Below, in pieces: positions 1-11,581 of a stretch of DNA of 64,000 bases. Every line of letters starts with the position of its first letter. The stretch's first letter is position 1. The stretch covers positions 62,001 to 126,000 of the forward strand of contig JALMLS010000056.1 of assembly GCA_038496445.1 (NCBI GenBank). The letters run 5' to 3'. Made by a program: the position numbers and the translations under genes. The stretch is from Trichosphaerium sp. ATCC 40318 (lineage: Eukaryota; Discosea; Flabellinia; Trichosidae). The notes under the pieces are model-generated. The model was not told the DNA's origin and did no database searches. It saw nothing but the letters and a program-made list of their open reading frames with translations.

Positions 1-929
1 AAAGTACTCTTGGGATTCTAAAGAGGCTGCTGGCTTCTTTCGCTTCCGGGAAGGTCTGCTACTTGATGAGCTTTTGCCGTTTAGCTCAGGAAGAATTTTA
101 TCATCATGAGACCTCGGTAATGCCATGAATGTCCTTTGTGTACGTTCCTTTGGTGTGTAACTTATCATACTAACATAATTCGGCTTTTCAAACTCCTTTT
201 TGGCGGTGAATTTAAAATTATTATGATCGAATAGCTTTTGGAAGAAAAAAAGTGTTTTTGTCTTCGTCTTTGCTATCTGTTTGATTTCTGTTTTTGCCTT
301 TTTAAGGGCAGTATAATGATAAACAAAGCACTTGCAATGGAGTTTTGATGTGTAGTCGCTATCAACGAGATTTGAACAAAATAATTCTTCGGGTTTGCTT
401 TTTCGCTTCATGCTTTTCTGTACTACTTGCTGTAAAGCTGATTTTTGGCCGTTTTCATTAACACGCTTTGTTTGACGAAATAACCGTAGTAAATCATTGC
501 CTCTACACAAAGTAATTAAGTTTACATGAATTATTTTAAGTCACATGTCAAAAAAAAATTTGCACGTGCTCACCTAAAGAACCACTCCAATTTTACCCAT
601 TTCTTCTTGGATTGCTCATAAAGAGATATTATCCTTGCAATAGGGTACGGTTGCGTAGTATTATCACTTAACAAAACACAGTCGTAAACGTGATAAGTTT
701 CATCCTGTAAAGTAAAAAGTCAGCCGTTAAATTAAATAAAAAATGATCCAGCCACAAAAAAATAATGACGTGGGTTTTTTTGCTATTGTGGGACAGGAAG
801 TTGTTGCAAAAAAAAAAAAATTTGTACCTTGTACTTGCAAGCCTCATAAAATATGCGAGTGCCAATTTGCTTTACAGCCTTCCCAATCCACGTTGTGGGT
901 GAGCTACGTTGTGGTCGCGTGTTAGTCAT
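1..929 (-). CDS. BAH-domain protein, C-terminus beyond the window edge
   Basis: Three exons can be joined in phase: 929-828, 704-574 and 502 to the left edge. The start ATG is 929-927. The protein begins MTNTRPQRSSPTTWIGKAV, then shows the pattern of a bromo-adjacent homology (BAH) domain: YHVYDCVLLSD, YPIARIISLYE, a tryptophan-rich WVKLEWFFR, then ELFCSN and YTSKLHCKCFVYHY. BAH domains bind nucleosomes or other chromatin proteins, so a nuclear, chromatin-linked role is likely. After the BAH fold the chain turns basic and serine-rich (KSSSSSRPSRKRKKPA), a probable linker or NLS. ORC1, DNA methyltransferases and chromatin remodellers all carry BAH domains. No partner domain is visible before the edge, so I do not choose between them. 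The domain call is firm; the identity of the full gene is open. Confidence 0.8.
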
Positions 930-1895
930 CCATTAATAAGATGGCGCTAAAAAAAGTATTAATAATTGGACTTGACGCTTGAGATGAAAAAATTGACGTT
1001 AGATCATTAAATAAGGTGTACTAAATGCGGAGCAGGTGATCGGCATCAAAGAGCTGTTAGCGCAATGTCACCACTCTCAAAAGGGCTTAAATTGCAATAA
1101 AACGGTATGAGGCGCATTTTTGCCCTTATAAGAATCTTTGGGTACAGATGAGCACTTACCGACTGGAGACAAGCCCGCTGCTGCTAGGGCAGTAAATTGA
1201 CGCTTTCCCTGACGTCAGCTGATGAGTTGAGGGTGTGATGGACCTGTTTAATAGATCAGAGGCGAGGTGAAGGTGGTAAAAAAGCGGCTAATCCATTAAA
1301 GCGCTGCGGTAGCATTGGTACCGTTTTAAACTGCCCAAGTGAAGCGATCTCGTGGGTCAACTGTTAACAGCTAATAAAGGACAATAGCTCCTTTGTAATT
1401 GTGCACCAGGTTGCGATAGAACAGCCTCAAGCGCTTGTACGGGGATTTGTTCTTTAGTAAAATTCGGTCCGTCCAAGTTCAATTCAAGGTGCCGTTTACT
1501 TTTGATACTTAACAATGCATTTACTTGCGTAACGGTTGTGCGCTACATACTGGGCGGTTTTCAACCGTAATAAGGGCTTTTCAATTAAGGAGACTACGCT
1601 GAACGCGAAATCGTCACAAAGTGAGAAAAACTTCGCGTCTCGCGCGTCTGACAGTGCTCTAACTCAAAAATTCGTAGATAAAATGCATAAACCTTCACAT
1701 ACAAGAGCAGAATCGCAACAAACCAAACCTACGTATGCAGAGTTAAAAGATGAAGTGCGTACAGCTTTAAATTGCTTTATAGATAGATAGATAGAAAATG
1801 GAAAGTAAGACGAACTAACTTATTTTGCAAAAGGAGTTGTCTAGTAGGCACTCTCTGGGTAGACTATTGGTTAAAAGTACGAAATTATCCTTTTT
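930..1895. other. Intergenic stretch, no convincing gene
   Basis: Lies between the divergent BAH gene and the pseudokinase gene, so it should hold both promoters. An open frame at 1536-1790 (84 codons, polar, ending in a GATA tetranucleotide repeat near 1783) could be an upstream exon of the pseudokinase gene, but I cannot join it by splice sites. Nothing else is recognisable. Confidence 0.5.
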
Positions 1896-4800
1896 ATGAC
1901 GCTATTGCGCCTAAATGGGTGCTCCTCTTGCTACACCCGCGTCAGCAACGCGTTGACACTATGCATAGGAAAAATTGGCCCTGTCACAGGCGAATTGGTA
2001 AAAGCAGATTCTTTTTTGGATGCCATCAACGAAGTTCACGCCGCTACGCACGAGGGCTCTGATGATACTGTGGATTTGCCTCAACCACTTGAACCTTCAG
2101 AGCACATTACCAGGATGATGGAGAACCTTGATAATATGGCAGGAGGCGTGAGGTTGTCTGTATCGATTGATGTACGGGCTGGTGGGGAGGATTATAGTAA
2201 TATGGTGGTGCGTAAGGTTGGCAAAGTATTCGAAGAGTGCTTGGTATTTGAAACGCAAGAGGAGGCTCAAGTTCCCGGCTCCATGAAATCGGTGTCTGCT
2301 TTAGATTCGCCTAAACGTAGAGCTACAATTGACGATCAGTTGGATGAACTAATTATCGGTGAATTCGATGTACGTGCCAGATTGGAGAATTGTTGTACTT
2401 GTTTATATTTATTTCTTGTAGGAAGAGTTCTCTTTGATAGAACCACTAGCAGAGGGTAAAACTGGGTCTCAGATATACGCTGTATGAAAAAAAAGCTAAC
2501 CATGAACAAAATCATTGTTTTACTCTTCTGTAGGCTAGAAAAAGGAGGGGTGATCGTGTTGTGTGCGTTAAAGGCATACCAATCATAAACAGTGCGCGGT
2601 TTTTTATTATTTTTATTATCCAAATTGGTTATTTTCTGACGTTGTTGTTACCAGACAATGATGTTAATTGTTCTGAAAATATTTTGAATGAAATAAAAGC
2701 TCTAAAAGATGTTGCTTATTGTGAAAATTCTGCAACATACTATGGTTGTTTCGCAAAAGGCACTAAAGCAATATGTGTGCGTAGTTTTTTTTTTCTTTTT
2801 CGAATTTCCTCGTGACCTGTGTGTTCTTATTACGCTTAGATTGCGATGGAACTATGTGATATTGGATCTCTCGCTGAGATACGTGGTGTTAAAGGTGTTT
2901 GTTTTAATGAAGAAGAAATGATATTGATTCTACGTGAAGTATTACGCGTAAGTTTGTTTGCCACAAAAAAAAGAAAAAAATAAGAAAAATTCCACTCAGC
3001 AACACCGTTTATTATTAACCTTGTTTATAGTTCCTTGACTATGTCCATTCACATCATATTATCTATTTGAATTTACAAGGAGGTAATGTAATGGTAAAGA
3101 GCGATGGTTCTCTGCGTATAAGTACGAGTCTTTCTTTTTTTTTTCATTTTTGAAATAAAATCGTCTTTTTGTTCTTCTTTTCTATTCCTTTGGTAAACTA
3201 ATTATTTTGTGGTATAGTTGATTTTGGTGAGTGTCATTTTATTGAAGATTCTAAACCAAAAGATGTTGCTGGATCTCCACATTGGTGCGTCTTGGAAAAT
3301 ATCATTTCAATCTTCTTATTATTTTGCGCTAGGATGGCGCCTGAAGTAGCTGGAAATTATAGAGAACAAATAGAATATTCATGTAAAGCAGATATATGGA
3401 GTTTAGGCATTTTAGCTTTAGGTATTTTGTTTTTATTTAAATTCGTTCACATTCCTAAATTAACGCCCATACAGAGCTCTGTAGTGAGTCAGGTCAACCA
3501 CCTTTATCTCATTTAAAAGGTCTCCAAGTATTGAGACATATAGTAGATGAAGATCCACCTTGTTTATCAGGAGACTGGTATGTACAACCGACCATCAAAT
3601 AGTACAAATGTTTAATTATTTCTCCCAACAGGTCACAAGGATTTTACGCCCTAGTGTCATCCTGTCTTGACAAAAATCCTAAAAGACGTCCTACAGCTAA
3701 AACGCTCTTAAATGTACGAGAAATAATCAAGTGGTGTTTGAGAAACTTATTTTTCTTCTTTTCATTAGCTACCTTTTGTAAAGAGTTCTCCTTTGAAGTC
3801 ATTAATCGGGTTCATATCGAACTTATCTTTGAATAAGAAGCTTTTTAAAAAAGCTAAAAAGAATACGCCTGCAACATACACCAAGCCAACCATGTCGTTC
3901 TTCTCAGGTACGCAATTTTTGGACAGGAATAGAAAAGTTACGCCTTGGTTTTCTGTGAAAACTACTTATTTCCAACGTTTTTATCATGAGTTCTTATTCT
4001 TTGCAATGCAGGTCCAGGTTCTAGTTCTTTTGAAGCACGTACATCTTCTAATACTAGAAGAGCACAATCTGGGAGGTTTAGAAAGGTACTAGGGAAAAGG
4101 AGAACGTATAATGGCGATAAAGGCAAACGAGATGTCAGAAAAAGTGACAATAGAAGGTACGGCTTATTCATACAATTTATAACTTGTATTCATCTCACGT
4201 AGAGTCACATTACATGCACTTGGTAATGCCCTGCGTTCAACGTCAAGGAAACGACTTGACTTTAAGTCAGCTACAGTTTCACCAGATAGTACACCATTGT
4301 CTGGTAGAAGTAGATCTGTACGGACAGTAAATTTGACTTATTATCTTTTTCGCAAACCAGCTGCACCAAAACCATTTCAAAAAGAGCCTTATCATAGTCT
4401 TCATGAGCGTATGGTAGTAGTCTTAATCTTCCCGCAGTGCATTACTGAAACAAACAAAACAACAACTCAGAAAAATGAAAATCGGTCGCGCTTTTTTCTT
4501 ACTTCTTTTTGCTGTATTATACTATTGCTCATGCTTTGGTCTTAGGATGAACCTTCAATATCATTTAACCTATCTCAGAGGTTAATACAAAGTGATAGTA
4601 GTGCTTCAACACAGAGACACGCAAAGAAAAGTAAAAAACAACAAAGAAGAAGTAAGAGATCAGTACGTAAGCAAAAGAAAAGAAGACAGATAGCTATAAA
4701 GAAATCAAATGCAAGTGGAAGATCGCACTCATTCGGTGGACCATTCTCAGGGGATGATATGAAAATAACAGGAACACCAATGCCGCCACTCGCTATTAAG

Positions 4801-5253
4801 TCAGCAACATCACCTGTGATTAAGCGAAGGCGTTCACCTATGCTTGCGCTTGATTGGGATGGATTTTCCTTTCGTAAACCTAAACTTCAACCAATGCTAT
4901 CTGATCTTTATGATATGCGTGATAAGCTGCCTGATGCAAAGGCATTAAGATATTACGTTGGTTTGAAGCGTTTTAATAGAGGAGACTTTCATCAGGGTGT
5001 TTTTTTCCCTGATCATTTTTCTAAGTTTGGTTTAAGCGATTGTGTATGTATTATGACTTATCATGCTAATAAGAGAAAATGGAAGGTAAAGTGTACTGGT
5101 AGGTATATAAAGATTGCTGGAGAGAGGAATATGACTACTCTTTTTAAAGGTGATATTAGAACTCTTTCTGATGGTGATGTTATATTTTTTGGAAAAGGAG
5201 AAGCACTTAAACTTCTATTTCATCAGAAACCTCCAATACGTAAAAAACGTTGA
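1896..5253 (+). CDS. STE20-like pseudokinase with basic tail and FHA-like C-terminal domain
   Basis: About ten exons join in frame. The kinase domain reads: glycine loop FSLIEPLAEGKTGSQIYA; VAIK-type lysine in VVCVKGIP; hinge AMELCDIGSLAEI; catalytic loop LDYVHSHHIIYLNLQGGNVMV; VDFGE; MAPEV; ADIWSLGILALGI; and a subdomain XI RPTA motif near 3690. The order and spacing match the STE20/MST group. The catalytic-loop HRD is replaced by YLN, and the following lysine by Gln, so phosphotransfer is doubtful although the DFG and beta-3 lysine remain. The tail is very basic (KKSKKQQRRSKRSVRKQKKR). It ends with an FHA-like block (HANKRKWKVKC, RTLSDGDVIFFGKGEALKL). The ATG at 1896 is the first in the open frame, but the true N-terminus may lie in an upstream exon. 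Likely a signalling scaffold (inference). Confidence 0.75.
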
Positions 5254-5566
5254 GCAGAAAAAAAATACAAACCTCTTCACCTCCAATACTTCTACTACCA
5301 CTATTTACACATTTTTTTTAAAGTATGTATGCACTTGTAATAGCTCCATTCAAAAAAAACCACAATAAATAAACAATTTAATCTTTACGTTGCCTACATT
5401 TTACGCTGTGCAAAAAACCAAATAGTACGTCATGACCAGGCTGCGGTTATCTCAAAGGAGTGAAGAGAATTTTGAATATTAAGAAGTGTAACTTTATTGG
5501 GAGCTCATTCGAAAGACTTTGTTTGTAATGTTTATTTGCTCTTTTTTTTTTTTTTTTTTTGGCAAT
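5254..5566. other. Convergent 3' flanks
   Basis: About 310 bases between the stop of the pseudokinase gene and the stop of the minus-strand F-box/YwqK gene. It contains AATAAA at 5364-5369 and a long T run at 5548-5561, consistent with 3' ends on both sides. No gene seen. Confidence 0.6.
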
Positions 5567-6165
5567 TCAAAAATCTAACCAACCTTCTGGAATGACGACT
5601 AATTGACCAAAATCATTCCAAATCTTGAGATCTCCTTTAATTTCACCTTTAACAAAACACAACTGTTGTTTCAATTGACCATAGAAGTTCCACTCTGTGC
5701 TCTCTCCTTCTCTTTCACCATTAACAAAGTGTTCAAGTTTTTCTAATTGTCCATTCCCATGCCATTTCTTACATTCTCCTTCAAGTTTACCATTAACATA
5801 GCGACAGTGTTTTAGTAAAAGCCCATTTTTATCATGCCACTTGTTCTCTCCATGGCGCTGACCATGTCTAAAATACTGCTGAATACGAATGATGTATTCT
5901 CCACAAACAGCTTTGTCCATCCATTTGCCATGTTTATTTAAATCACTATCAAACTTAGTGGTAGTTGCCGAGTGCTTTGCCAACAAGGCCCACTTTGTAT
6001 AAATTTCATCGTCCAACTCCATGATATCAAGCTGAATCTCAATGGGAAGAAGAAATAAGTGGTGAGCTTCAGAAACACTGGGCTGGTGTTGTGTAAGCGA
6101 AAAGTGCACAGTGCGAACTTGCAGGAACTACAGCATAGTACCTTAGACAGTTGTTTTTTTGCCAT
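5567..6165 (-). CDS. F-box plus YwqK-type (MORN_2) repeat protein
   Basis: Two exons, 6165-6142 and 6082-5567, give 179 residues with lengths summing to a multiple of three. The intron has GTACTA at its start and CCAG at its end. The protein starts MAKKQLSK, then LFLLPIEIQLDIM, which fits a short F-box, the adaptor that binds Skp1 in SCF ubiquitin ligases. The rest is tandem repeats of the type G-x-x-x-GE-x-x-x-W-x-x-x-GQL (GECKKWHGNGQLEKLEHFVNG, GESTEWNFYGQLKQQLCFVKG). This is the MORN_2 or YwqK pattern, not the classical MORN motif. Role inferred: a substrate receptor in which the repeats bind a target. The same design recurs at 15423-16801. F-box/MORN proteins are known in numbers from some giant DNA viruses of amoebae, so transfer in either direction is possible. 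Confidence 0.72.
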
Positions 6166-7125
6166 ACGTAAAGAGAATATAACTGATTTGACGTTGCTGT
6201 CAAGCTTATTACTAGAAAAAATTCCATGCCACGTGTATGATAAATTTTATAAGTTTATTGTGTCACACAACGAAAGCAAGCTTTCTTACCAACAATACTA
6301 CAGATGTGCCAGAGTTTGAGGCTCTTTTATTAAACAGTGTCTAGTGATTAAACCAACTTTCACGTTTACAAAGTATCGTTTTTTGAAGAAATCACGTGAT
6401 TGTAAGAAAGATGCAAAACTTTAATCAATTTTTATAATGTACATCCTTCTATCTGAGGGTGTTGTTTGTCTAAGCTTTCTTGATGTGGCTTACATAATGT
6501 TGTTTCTTGTCTTTCACTCGTCCCTTCTATAGTCGTAGGTTATACCTAGGGACTCAAAAGCTTCTTTTGTAAGTGAACATGTTGCACATGTAATTTGTTT
6601 AAGAGATGTAATTTACTTGAAACAAGCGTTTGTACCATGCACCACATACTTTTTGCAAGTTCTGTATGCTCACAATGGCGTTCGTTTGTGTTCTACACAT
6701 TCAAAGCCTATAGCATCAAGCAAAAAAATGCAAAATGGTTTGAACTTTCCCTTATTTTTCTTAGCCGGATATAGCCGTCCCAAAAACTTAAACAGCTATA
6801 AGTGTTAATACGCTTTTGCCGTGTCGTTATAAGATGCGATAGTACTTTCAGGTGAGCCGTCTAGGTAGCTATAATTTGCAGTTGAACAAATCACTTTGCG
6901 TCTTCATCGTACTCCTTTTTCGTGAGATGGTTGTTCTAAGCTGGTATTGAGTTATTAAAGCCATATCAGCTGTTGACGGTTGCCACTATGCAAGTACTTT
7001 ACATACCGATCGTACATAATTGTGTGCCAACTTGGTGTTCTTAGATATGCAGTCTAAGGGTTGGCTATCATCTAATGTTCGCGTTAACACTGTTGACTTT
7101 AAAAATCGCATCTCATTCACAGTAG
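6166..7125. other. Intergenic stretch between divergent repeat-protein genes
   Basis: No convincing exon. It includes the palindrome ATCACGTGAT at 6391-6400, an E-box core that recurs through the window, and should hold the two divergent promoters. Open frames at 6059-6319 and 6617-6808 show no recognisable domain and are probably chance. Confidence 0.5.
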
Positions 7126-8517
7126 ATGTTCAGACCTTTCGCCCGTAGTACACAAATATACCAGGTTACGCGCTCTGATGCTTCCATACACGCACGGAAG
7201 TGGCGTTTCGAGGTGAAGGGGAAAAAAAGCGTTAAGGGTATACCACGTGCCGTGGCCAGCGTGGTAGTACGCGACCGCCCAGGTAGGCTTGTTATAAATA
7301 ATAGGATGAATTAAAGATCTGTAGCGTTTTTTTCGACCACGTGCTTCGCCCGCGCACCCCACGCACTTGTTAGAACAGCTTGGCCAGATGGGACACCCAA
7401 GTCACAACTATACACGCTGGATGGAGTAAACGATGGAGATTGCAAGCACTACCACGAGAATGGTAATCTGCGTTCTACTTTAACGTACAAGAATGGAGCA
7501 AAGGTTGGAGAATATGTACACTATTTTCCTGATGAAAAAAAGGAGGTAGTTTGTAACTACGCCAACGGTACGAGGAACTTTTATACCCAAAGAAAGAGAA
7601 GATACAAATGTTCGTTTAGGACGGAAAGCAGGAGAGTATACGCAATATCACCCAAACGGACAGATGTCTGTGTATTGTGTATATGTAAACGGGAGAATAG
7701 AAGGCCTGCATAAGCAATGGTACTAGCCCTTGTAGAAATGTTTGCATAATCTGAGCTTGTTTTAGGAACTCTGGCGGCATGATATTGGCACTTACCTTGT
7801 TTAAGCACGGTTTAAAGGAAGGAGAATCCACTGAATATCATAACAATGGGCAACTCAAGCAACAGACATTCTACAAGAACGATCTGAAGGAGGGTGAATC
7901 AAAGAAATGGTGCAACAGTAGTTTCGCTAATTTTGGTTCTCGCTTTATTTTTTATTGTCACCACATGTTTATCACGTGATTTTTCTAAATTAAGACGTTC
8001 TTTCATTAGGTATCCCAATGGACAGCTCAAAAGTATTCATTTCTTTAGAGAAGGTAAAGAAGAAGGAGAAGAAAAGTCATGGCATTCTAATGGTCAATTG
8101 CGTCATCAAGGACAAAATAAAGATGGAAGAGATGAAGGAGAGTTTAAAAGTTGGTTTTCAAATGGTTCTTTACGTGTTGTAAGGAACTTCAAGGATGGTA
8201 AAGAGCATGGCGACGAGATTGAGTACTACAAAAATGGACAAATTAAAAAGAAAAATACAAACAATCTCGGTAAGGAAGTAGGAGAAACACTTGAATATTA
8301 TGACGATGGAGTATTGAAGAGCAAAATAAACCTTGTAGACGGTTTAAGAGAAGGTCAATTTGAGACTTTTCATCCTAATGGTAAGATTAAATCTAAAGGT
8401 GTCTACTTGGATGGTAGATTAGATGGAGATTACAGAACATGGGACGATAAGGGTATCACAACTTTATCTCGCATTTACCGAAGAGGAGAAATTCGCGAAA
8501 CAAAGAAACAACTCTAG
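7126..8517 (+). CDS. YwqK-type (MORN_2) repeat protein
   Basis: Five exons (7126-7282, 7325-7567, 7620-7719, 7766-7909, 8010-8517) sum to 383 codons plus stop with all phases matching. From about 7370 onward the protein is a series of MORN_2/YwqK repeats: WPDGTPKSQLYTLDGVNDGD, HENGNLRSTLTYKNGAKVGE, HPNGQMSVYCVYVNG, HSNGQLRHQGQNKDGRDEGE, HPNGKIKSKGVYLDGRLDGD. The N-terminal exon (MFRPFARSTQ onward) is only supported by open frame and splice phase, and no F-box is visible in it, so the start is uncertain. The third and fourth introns both interrupt a Trp codon as TG^G at the same point of the repeat unit. Function unknown; the repeats probably form a beta-sheet surface that binds protein or membrane. 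Confidence 0.7.
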
Positions 8518-8925
8518 AACAACTCAAATTGCAACCACGTTCTTCAAACCTTAGTAAAGATCAACACACATGTTCGGTATTTATAGTATGACGTCATAAA
8601 TAAATAAATAAAAACGTACTAGTGCAGAAGTTCTTACCAACATCAGAATTTCAAAAAAAAAATTCTTATCTCAAAGATTGGTTTATCAAGAGTTCGAACT
8701 CACATTAAGATAAATGTTCTTAATCAATTCAGGAGAGTAAGAAATAGTAGTAGGAAAGGAAATAGTAAAAACAAACTCGAGATATTATTCGACCAACCCT
8801 GGATTATTATTAGGTTTTTTTTTTTTTACAATTACAATAATTTGGTTTTTATGTACACAGGTCATCCAAAAGGGAGGCTCGTCAAAAAGTTAGTTTCGTC
8901 TGAGAATATTTTTTTTTCTTCTTCT
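8518..8925. other. Convergent 3' flanks
   Basis: About 400 bases between two facing stop codons. It holds AATAAATAAATAAA at 8597-8610 (polyadenylation-like for the plus gene) and a T run near 8815-8829 (for the minus gene). No gene seen. Confidence 0.6.
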
Positions 8926-10020
8926 TCAGACACGTCGTTGATATGGTTGGTGTCGTCGATTTCGTTTTGTGGTCTTGCGTTTTGCTTTACGGCATATTAA
9001 AGGTGATGACGCTTTAGATTGCCATTGCTCAATTAGAGCAGCTACAAGAACTTTGTAGATGAAGATGAACTGTCCGACTGTTTGAACCATCGCCCAACTT
9101 CTTTGTTCTCTGAGCTTCTTTATGATATCTGGAACGTTTACGACGCGATTGATCGAGTTTACAAAACAAGAAGGAAGTTCCTTTGTAGGTTTAGATAAAT
9201 CGACTGTTTCTTCCTTTGTAGTTGTTTTATCTTCCTCGCTTCTTGTGTACTTCGCTAGCTTGCTTATAGCGATAGCAGAGCTAATAAAAGTGCCAGCTCT
9301 GCCGACACCCGCGGAGCAGTGTGTAATAACGGGTCCGTTTAGCTTATTTAGTTTTGCGGCTTCTCTGTATAGTTTTGTGAGGTTGTAGAGCGAAACGATC
9401 GAATGCGCGTCAGACGGCGTTCCAAAATCAGGCCAACCCATAAATTGTAGTTGTATTACTTGTCGCGTTTCGTCGGTTACGCTGTGAGTTAGTGTGAAGT
9501 TTCGTGTGATTACTTCTTTTGAGACTGATTGGCTAAGTAACGTAATTTGAATGTCTCCCCATACGCACGTCATCCCCAAGCGATTTGGCCAATACATGTC
9601 GCCCTTTTTATAGCCGTTTTCAAAAAGTTTTAAAAGTGTCACTATAACGCCTGAACGCTGTTCCCATACCATTTGCCAAAAGTCATTAAATGTTGAAGGT
9701 AAAGGGCACTGTGTTGCGATCCATTCGTGCTCGTTCGTTTCTTTTTCTGCGTCGCCGCAGTAACTAGCGTTTATGTAATTGTTTGTTCTTGTTCGCCACG
9801 TTTGATTTAATTTCACTCTACTTCCTTCGTTTGGTAATATATTAGAATAGCGGTTCTTGTTATGGTTCGCTGGAGCTGAAGCAGTTGGATACGTTTGTTT
9901 TATAGCTGTATAACTTGTTGGTTTATCCTTTGTTTCTTCTAGATCGTTGTATTGACTTTCTAGCTCTTCTATGTTCAAGTGCTGCGTGAATTGGAGCATT
10001 TTGTTTTTATGTAATTTCAT
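8926..10020 (-). CDS. Protein tyrosine phosphatase, classical PTP domain
   Basis: A single intronless ORF of 364 residues. It has the classical PTP landmarks in order: KNRYSNILPNEGSRVKL (pTyr-loop region), NYINASY, WIATQCPLPSTFNDFWQMVWEQ, the WPD general-acid loop in MGWPDFGTPSD, and the P-loop HCSAGVGRAGTF with the catalytic Cys and Arg. Two details are unusual. The residue after the P-loop Arg is Ala, where nearly all active PTPs have Ser or Thr, and the pTyr-loop PYD is PNE. The first change should slow release of the phospho-enzyme, so activity may be reduced (inference). An insert of charged residues (RSEEDKTTTKEE) follows the P-loop helix, and the C-terminus is basic (KRKTTKRNRRHQPYQRR). 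There is no signal peptide or TM segment, so a cytosolic or nuclear enzyme is likely. Confidence 0.9.
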   Translation of the reverse strand: MKLHKNKMLQFTQHLNIEELESQYNDLEETKDKPTSYTAIKQTYPTASAPANHNKNRYSNILPNEGSRVKLNQTWRTRTNNYINASYCGDAEKETNEHEWIATQCPLPSTFNDFWQMVWEQRSGVIVTLLKLFENGYKKGDMYWPNRLGMTCVWGDIQITLLSQSVSKEVITRNFTLTHSVTDETRQVIQLQFMGWPDFGTPSDAHSIVSLYNLTKLYREAAKLNKLNGPVITHCSAGVGRAGTFISSAIAISKLAKYTRSEEDKTTTKEETVDLSKPTKELPSCFVNSINRVVNVPDIIKKLREQRSWAMVQTVGQFIFIYKVLVAALIEQWQSKASSPLICRKAKRKTTKRNRRHQPYQRRV

Positions 10021-10683
10021 TACAATAAAATGTACGTAAATAGTAATAGTACAATAAGTTTAGGTGACGTTGCGTTATGTATTGTGTTGAACGGTAAAAA
10101 TGAAATGTGGGCTTTCAGCGAAGTTCTGAACTAGTTAAGGGGGAACGAGATGTGAATGGGTGAAGTTCCGTGCTTTGAACAAACTCTGAAAATGAAGTTT
10201 TTTTCTCAAGAATACTACACCTCGTTCAATTATTGCGGCACTTATTTAACGAAGTACATGACATATTTAGTCGTCATCACGCGATTATCCTAGCGCAGAT
10301 CGTAAACGAATAACCTTTCACAGGCATTAATTGTCAAATATCACGTGAATAAGATGAATACTACTTACAACCGTAGAAACAAGAGATTTGTCGAGTATTT
10401 GTACGGCCGTGACGCACAGTGTCGCAAAAACTGTTTTAGCGAAGAATATCCGACGGGTAAAATCGTTATTTCGTTTGTTGGTAACGAGAGGTAGCGCCAA
10501 CAAATGAAATGACACAGTTTTTTGATGAAGTCCGCAAATTGCGGGTTAGCTGCACGTGACACCACTTATCACGAAAGGCCTCTATTACGCTATATAATGT
10601 CATACATCAGTATAATAACCATGACATACAGACTATGTTTGGATTGAGACCGCAAACAGTGAAAAGAATTTCTTGGATGGTTT
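10021..10683. other. Intergenic stretch upstream of the PTP gene
   Basis: About 660 bases between the PTP start and the end of the PITH gene, both on the minus strand. It has TCACGTGA at 10341-10348 and a second CACGTG core at 10553-10558. Minus-strand frames at 10327-10565 resemble no known domain. Probably promoter of the PTP gene. Confidence 0.5.
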
Positions 10684-11581
10684 TTATTTATCATCATAAA
10701 ATTCTTCTTCTTTACCAACCTACATGCATTATTAATAACTATTGTATTTATTTGTAAAATATCCGTACCTCTTTGATTTTAGCGACATTCATGGTTGCAA
10801 AGGATTTGCCTAACAGGCGAATACTGTTGAGTTTGGTAACTTCTCCTCCGTTTTGATTGTCTTCAATAAAAACCTAGCGAAATGTCATAAAAGATAGTCT
10901 TTGTTTCTTTGTTGTTGTACCGATAGCATGGTGAGTTTTTGAAATTTCACTGTTCTAACTTGTAGAGGAGGTGTGTCTTCTTTCAAATCATCTGGGCTGA
11001 GCGTAAATGACTGCGTTGGAGGGTCGCTTTCAGCTTCATCGAATCTGTGTTTCAAAAAAATTTAGCGAAAAAAACACGTATTGTTCGTTGCTTTCGGTCA
11101 TTTGCGGAGGGAAAACGCTTGTTTGCGACAAAATATTTGTAGAGCAATGAGGTAAAAATGGCAATGTAGGAATACGTTATAGAGTGAACATAGAATGCGT
11201 ACCCCATGTTTAGCTTATTGCAGAACAATTTTACAGTCTTAGGACCAGTGCCATCAGATGGTCCTGTAATTTTGATGGCAGCGAGCCTACAAGGGTTGCG
11301 AAGCGGGATATTGATCAACAACTGCTCGTCTGTGTCGCTTTGAATGTATTTATCCTTGGATAGTTTAATAACGCAAGGGCTTGTATTTGGCGTACTTTGT
11401 TGAGGTCAACTTTGTCGTCGCCTTCTAGATTATAGTTTGTGAGTATATTACCAATTGGGAACTCGTCGACGTGATTTAGGCACTCAACGTCCAAACCGCT
11501 AATTGCTTCTCTCAAATCAACCTACGTGCTTGTTATTCTTATGCCTATAACGTTAAACAGTACAAATTTCGCCATGGCCAT
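10684..11581 (-). CDS. PITH-domain protein (PITHD1 / thioredoxin-like 1 C-terminal type)
   Basis: Spliced minus-strand gene ending VGKEEEFYDDK at 10684. Exons carry VDLREAISGLDVECLNHVDE, then LLINIPLRNPCRLAAIKITG, SDGTGPKTVKLFCNKLNMG, FDEAESDPPTQSFTLSPDDL, QVRTVKFQKLTM and FIEDNQNGGEVTKLNSIRLL. This is the PITH fold, the proteasome-interacting domain of thioredoxin-like proteins. No thioredoxin domain precedes it, so it resembles PITHD1 rather than TXNL1. The start is one of two nearby ATGs (11581 or 11575). One junction is unresolved. After DLNK the family would continue S-D-T-D-E-Q-L-L, and those codons are present at 11329-11344, but no canonical AG splice acceptor puts them in frame; the nearest AG gives LLIN directly. 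This may be a non-canonical intron or a small sequence error. Confidence 0.82.

Noticed and set aside
951-1021. Frame MALKKVLIIGLDA followed by TGA, like the start of a phosphodiesterase or Sec read-through
   Set aside because: Further stops follow within 15 codons and no downstream exon continues a family.
1783-1795. GATA tetranucleotide repeat as a microsatellite feature
   Set aside because: Only about three units, too short to call.
8691-8705. T-loop-like AGTTCGAACTC, possible tRNA
   Set aside because: No A-box, anticodon stem or acceptor stem can be drawn around it; it is a short palindrome in a 3' flank.
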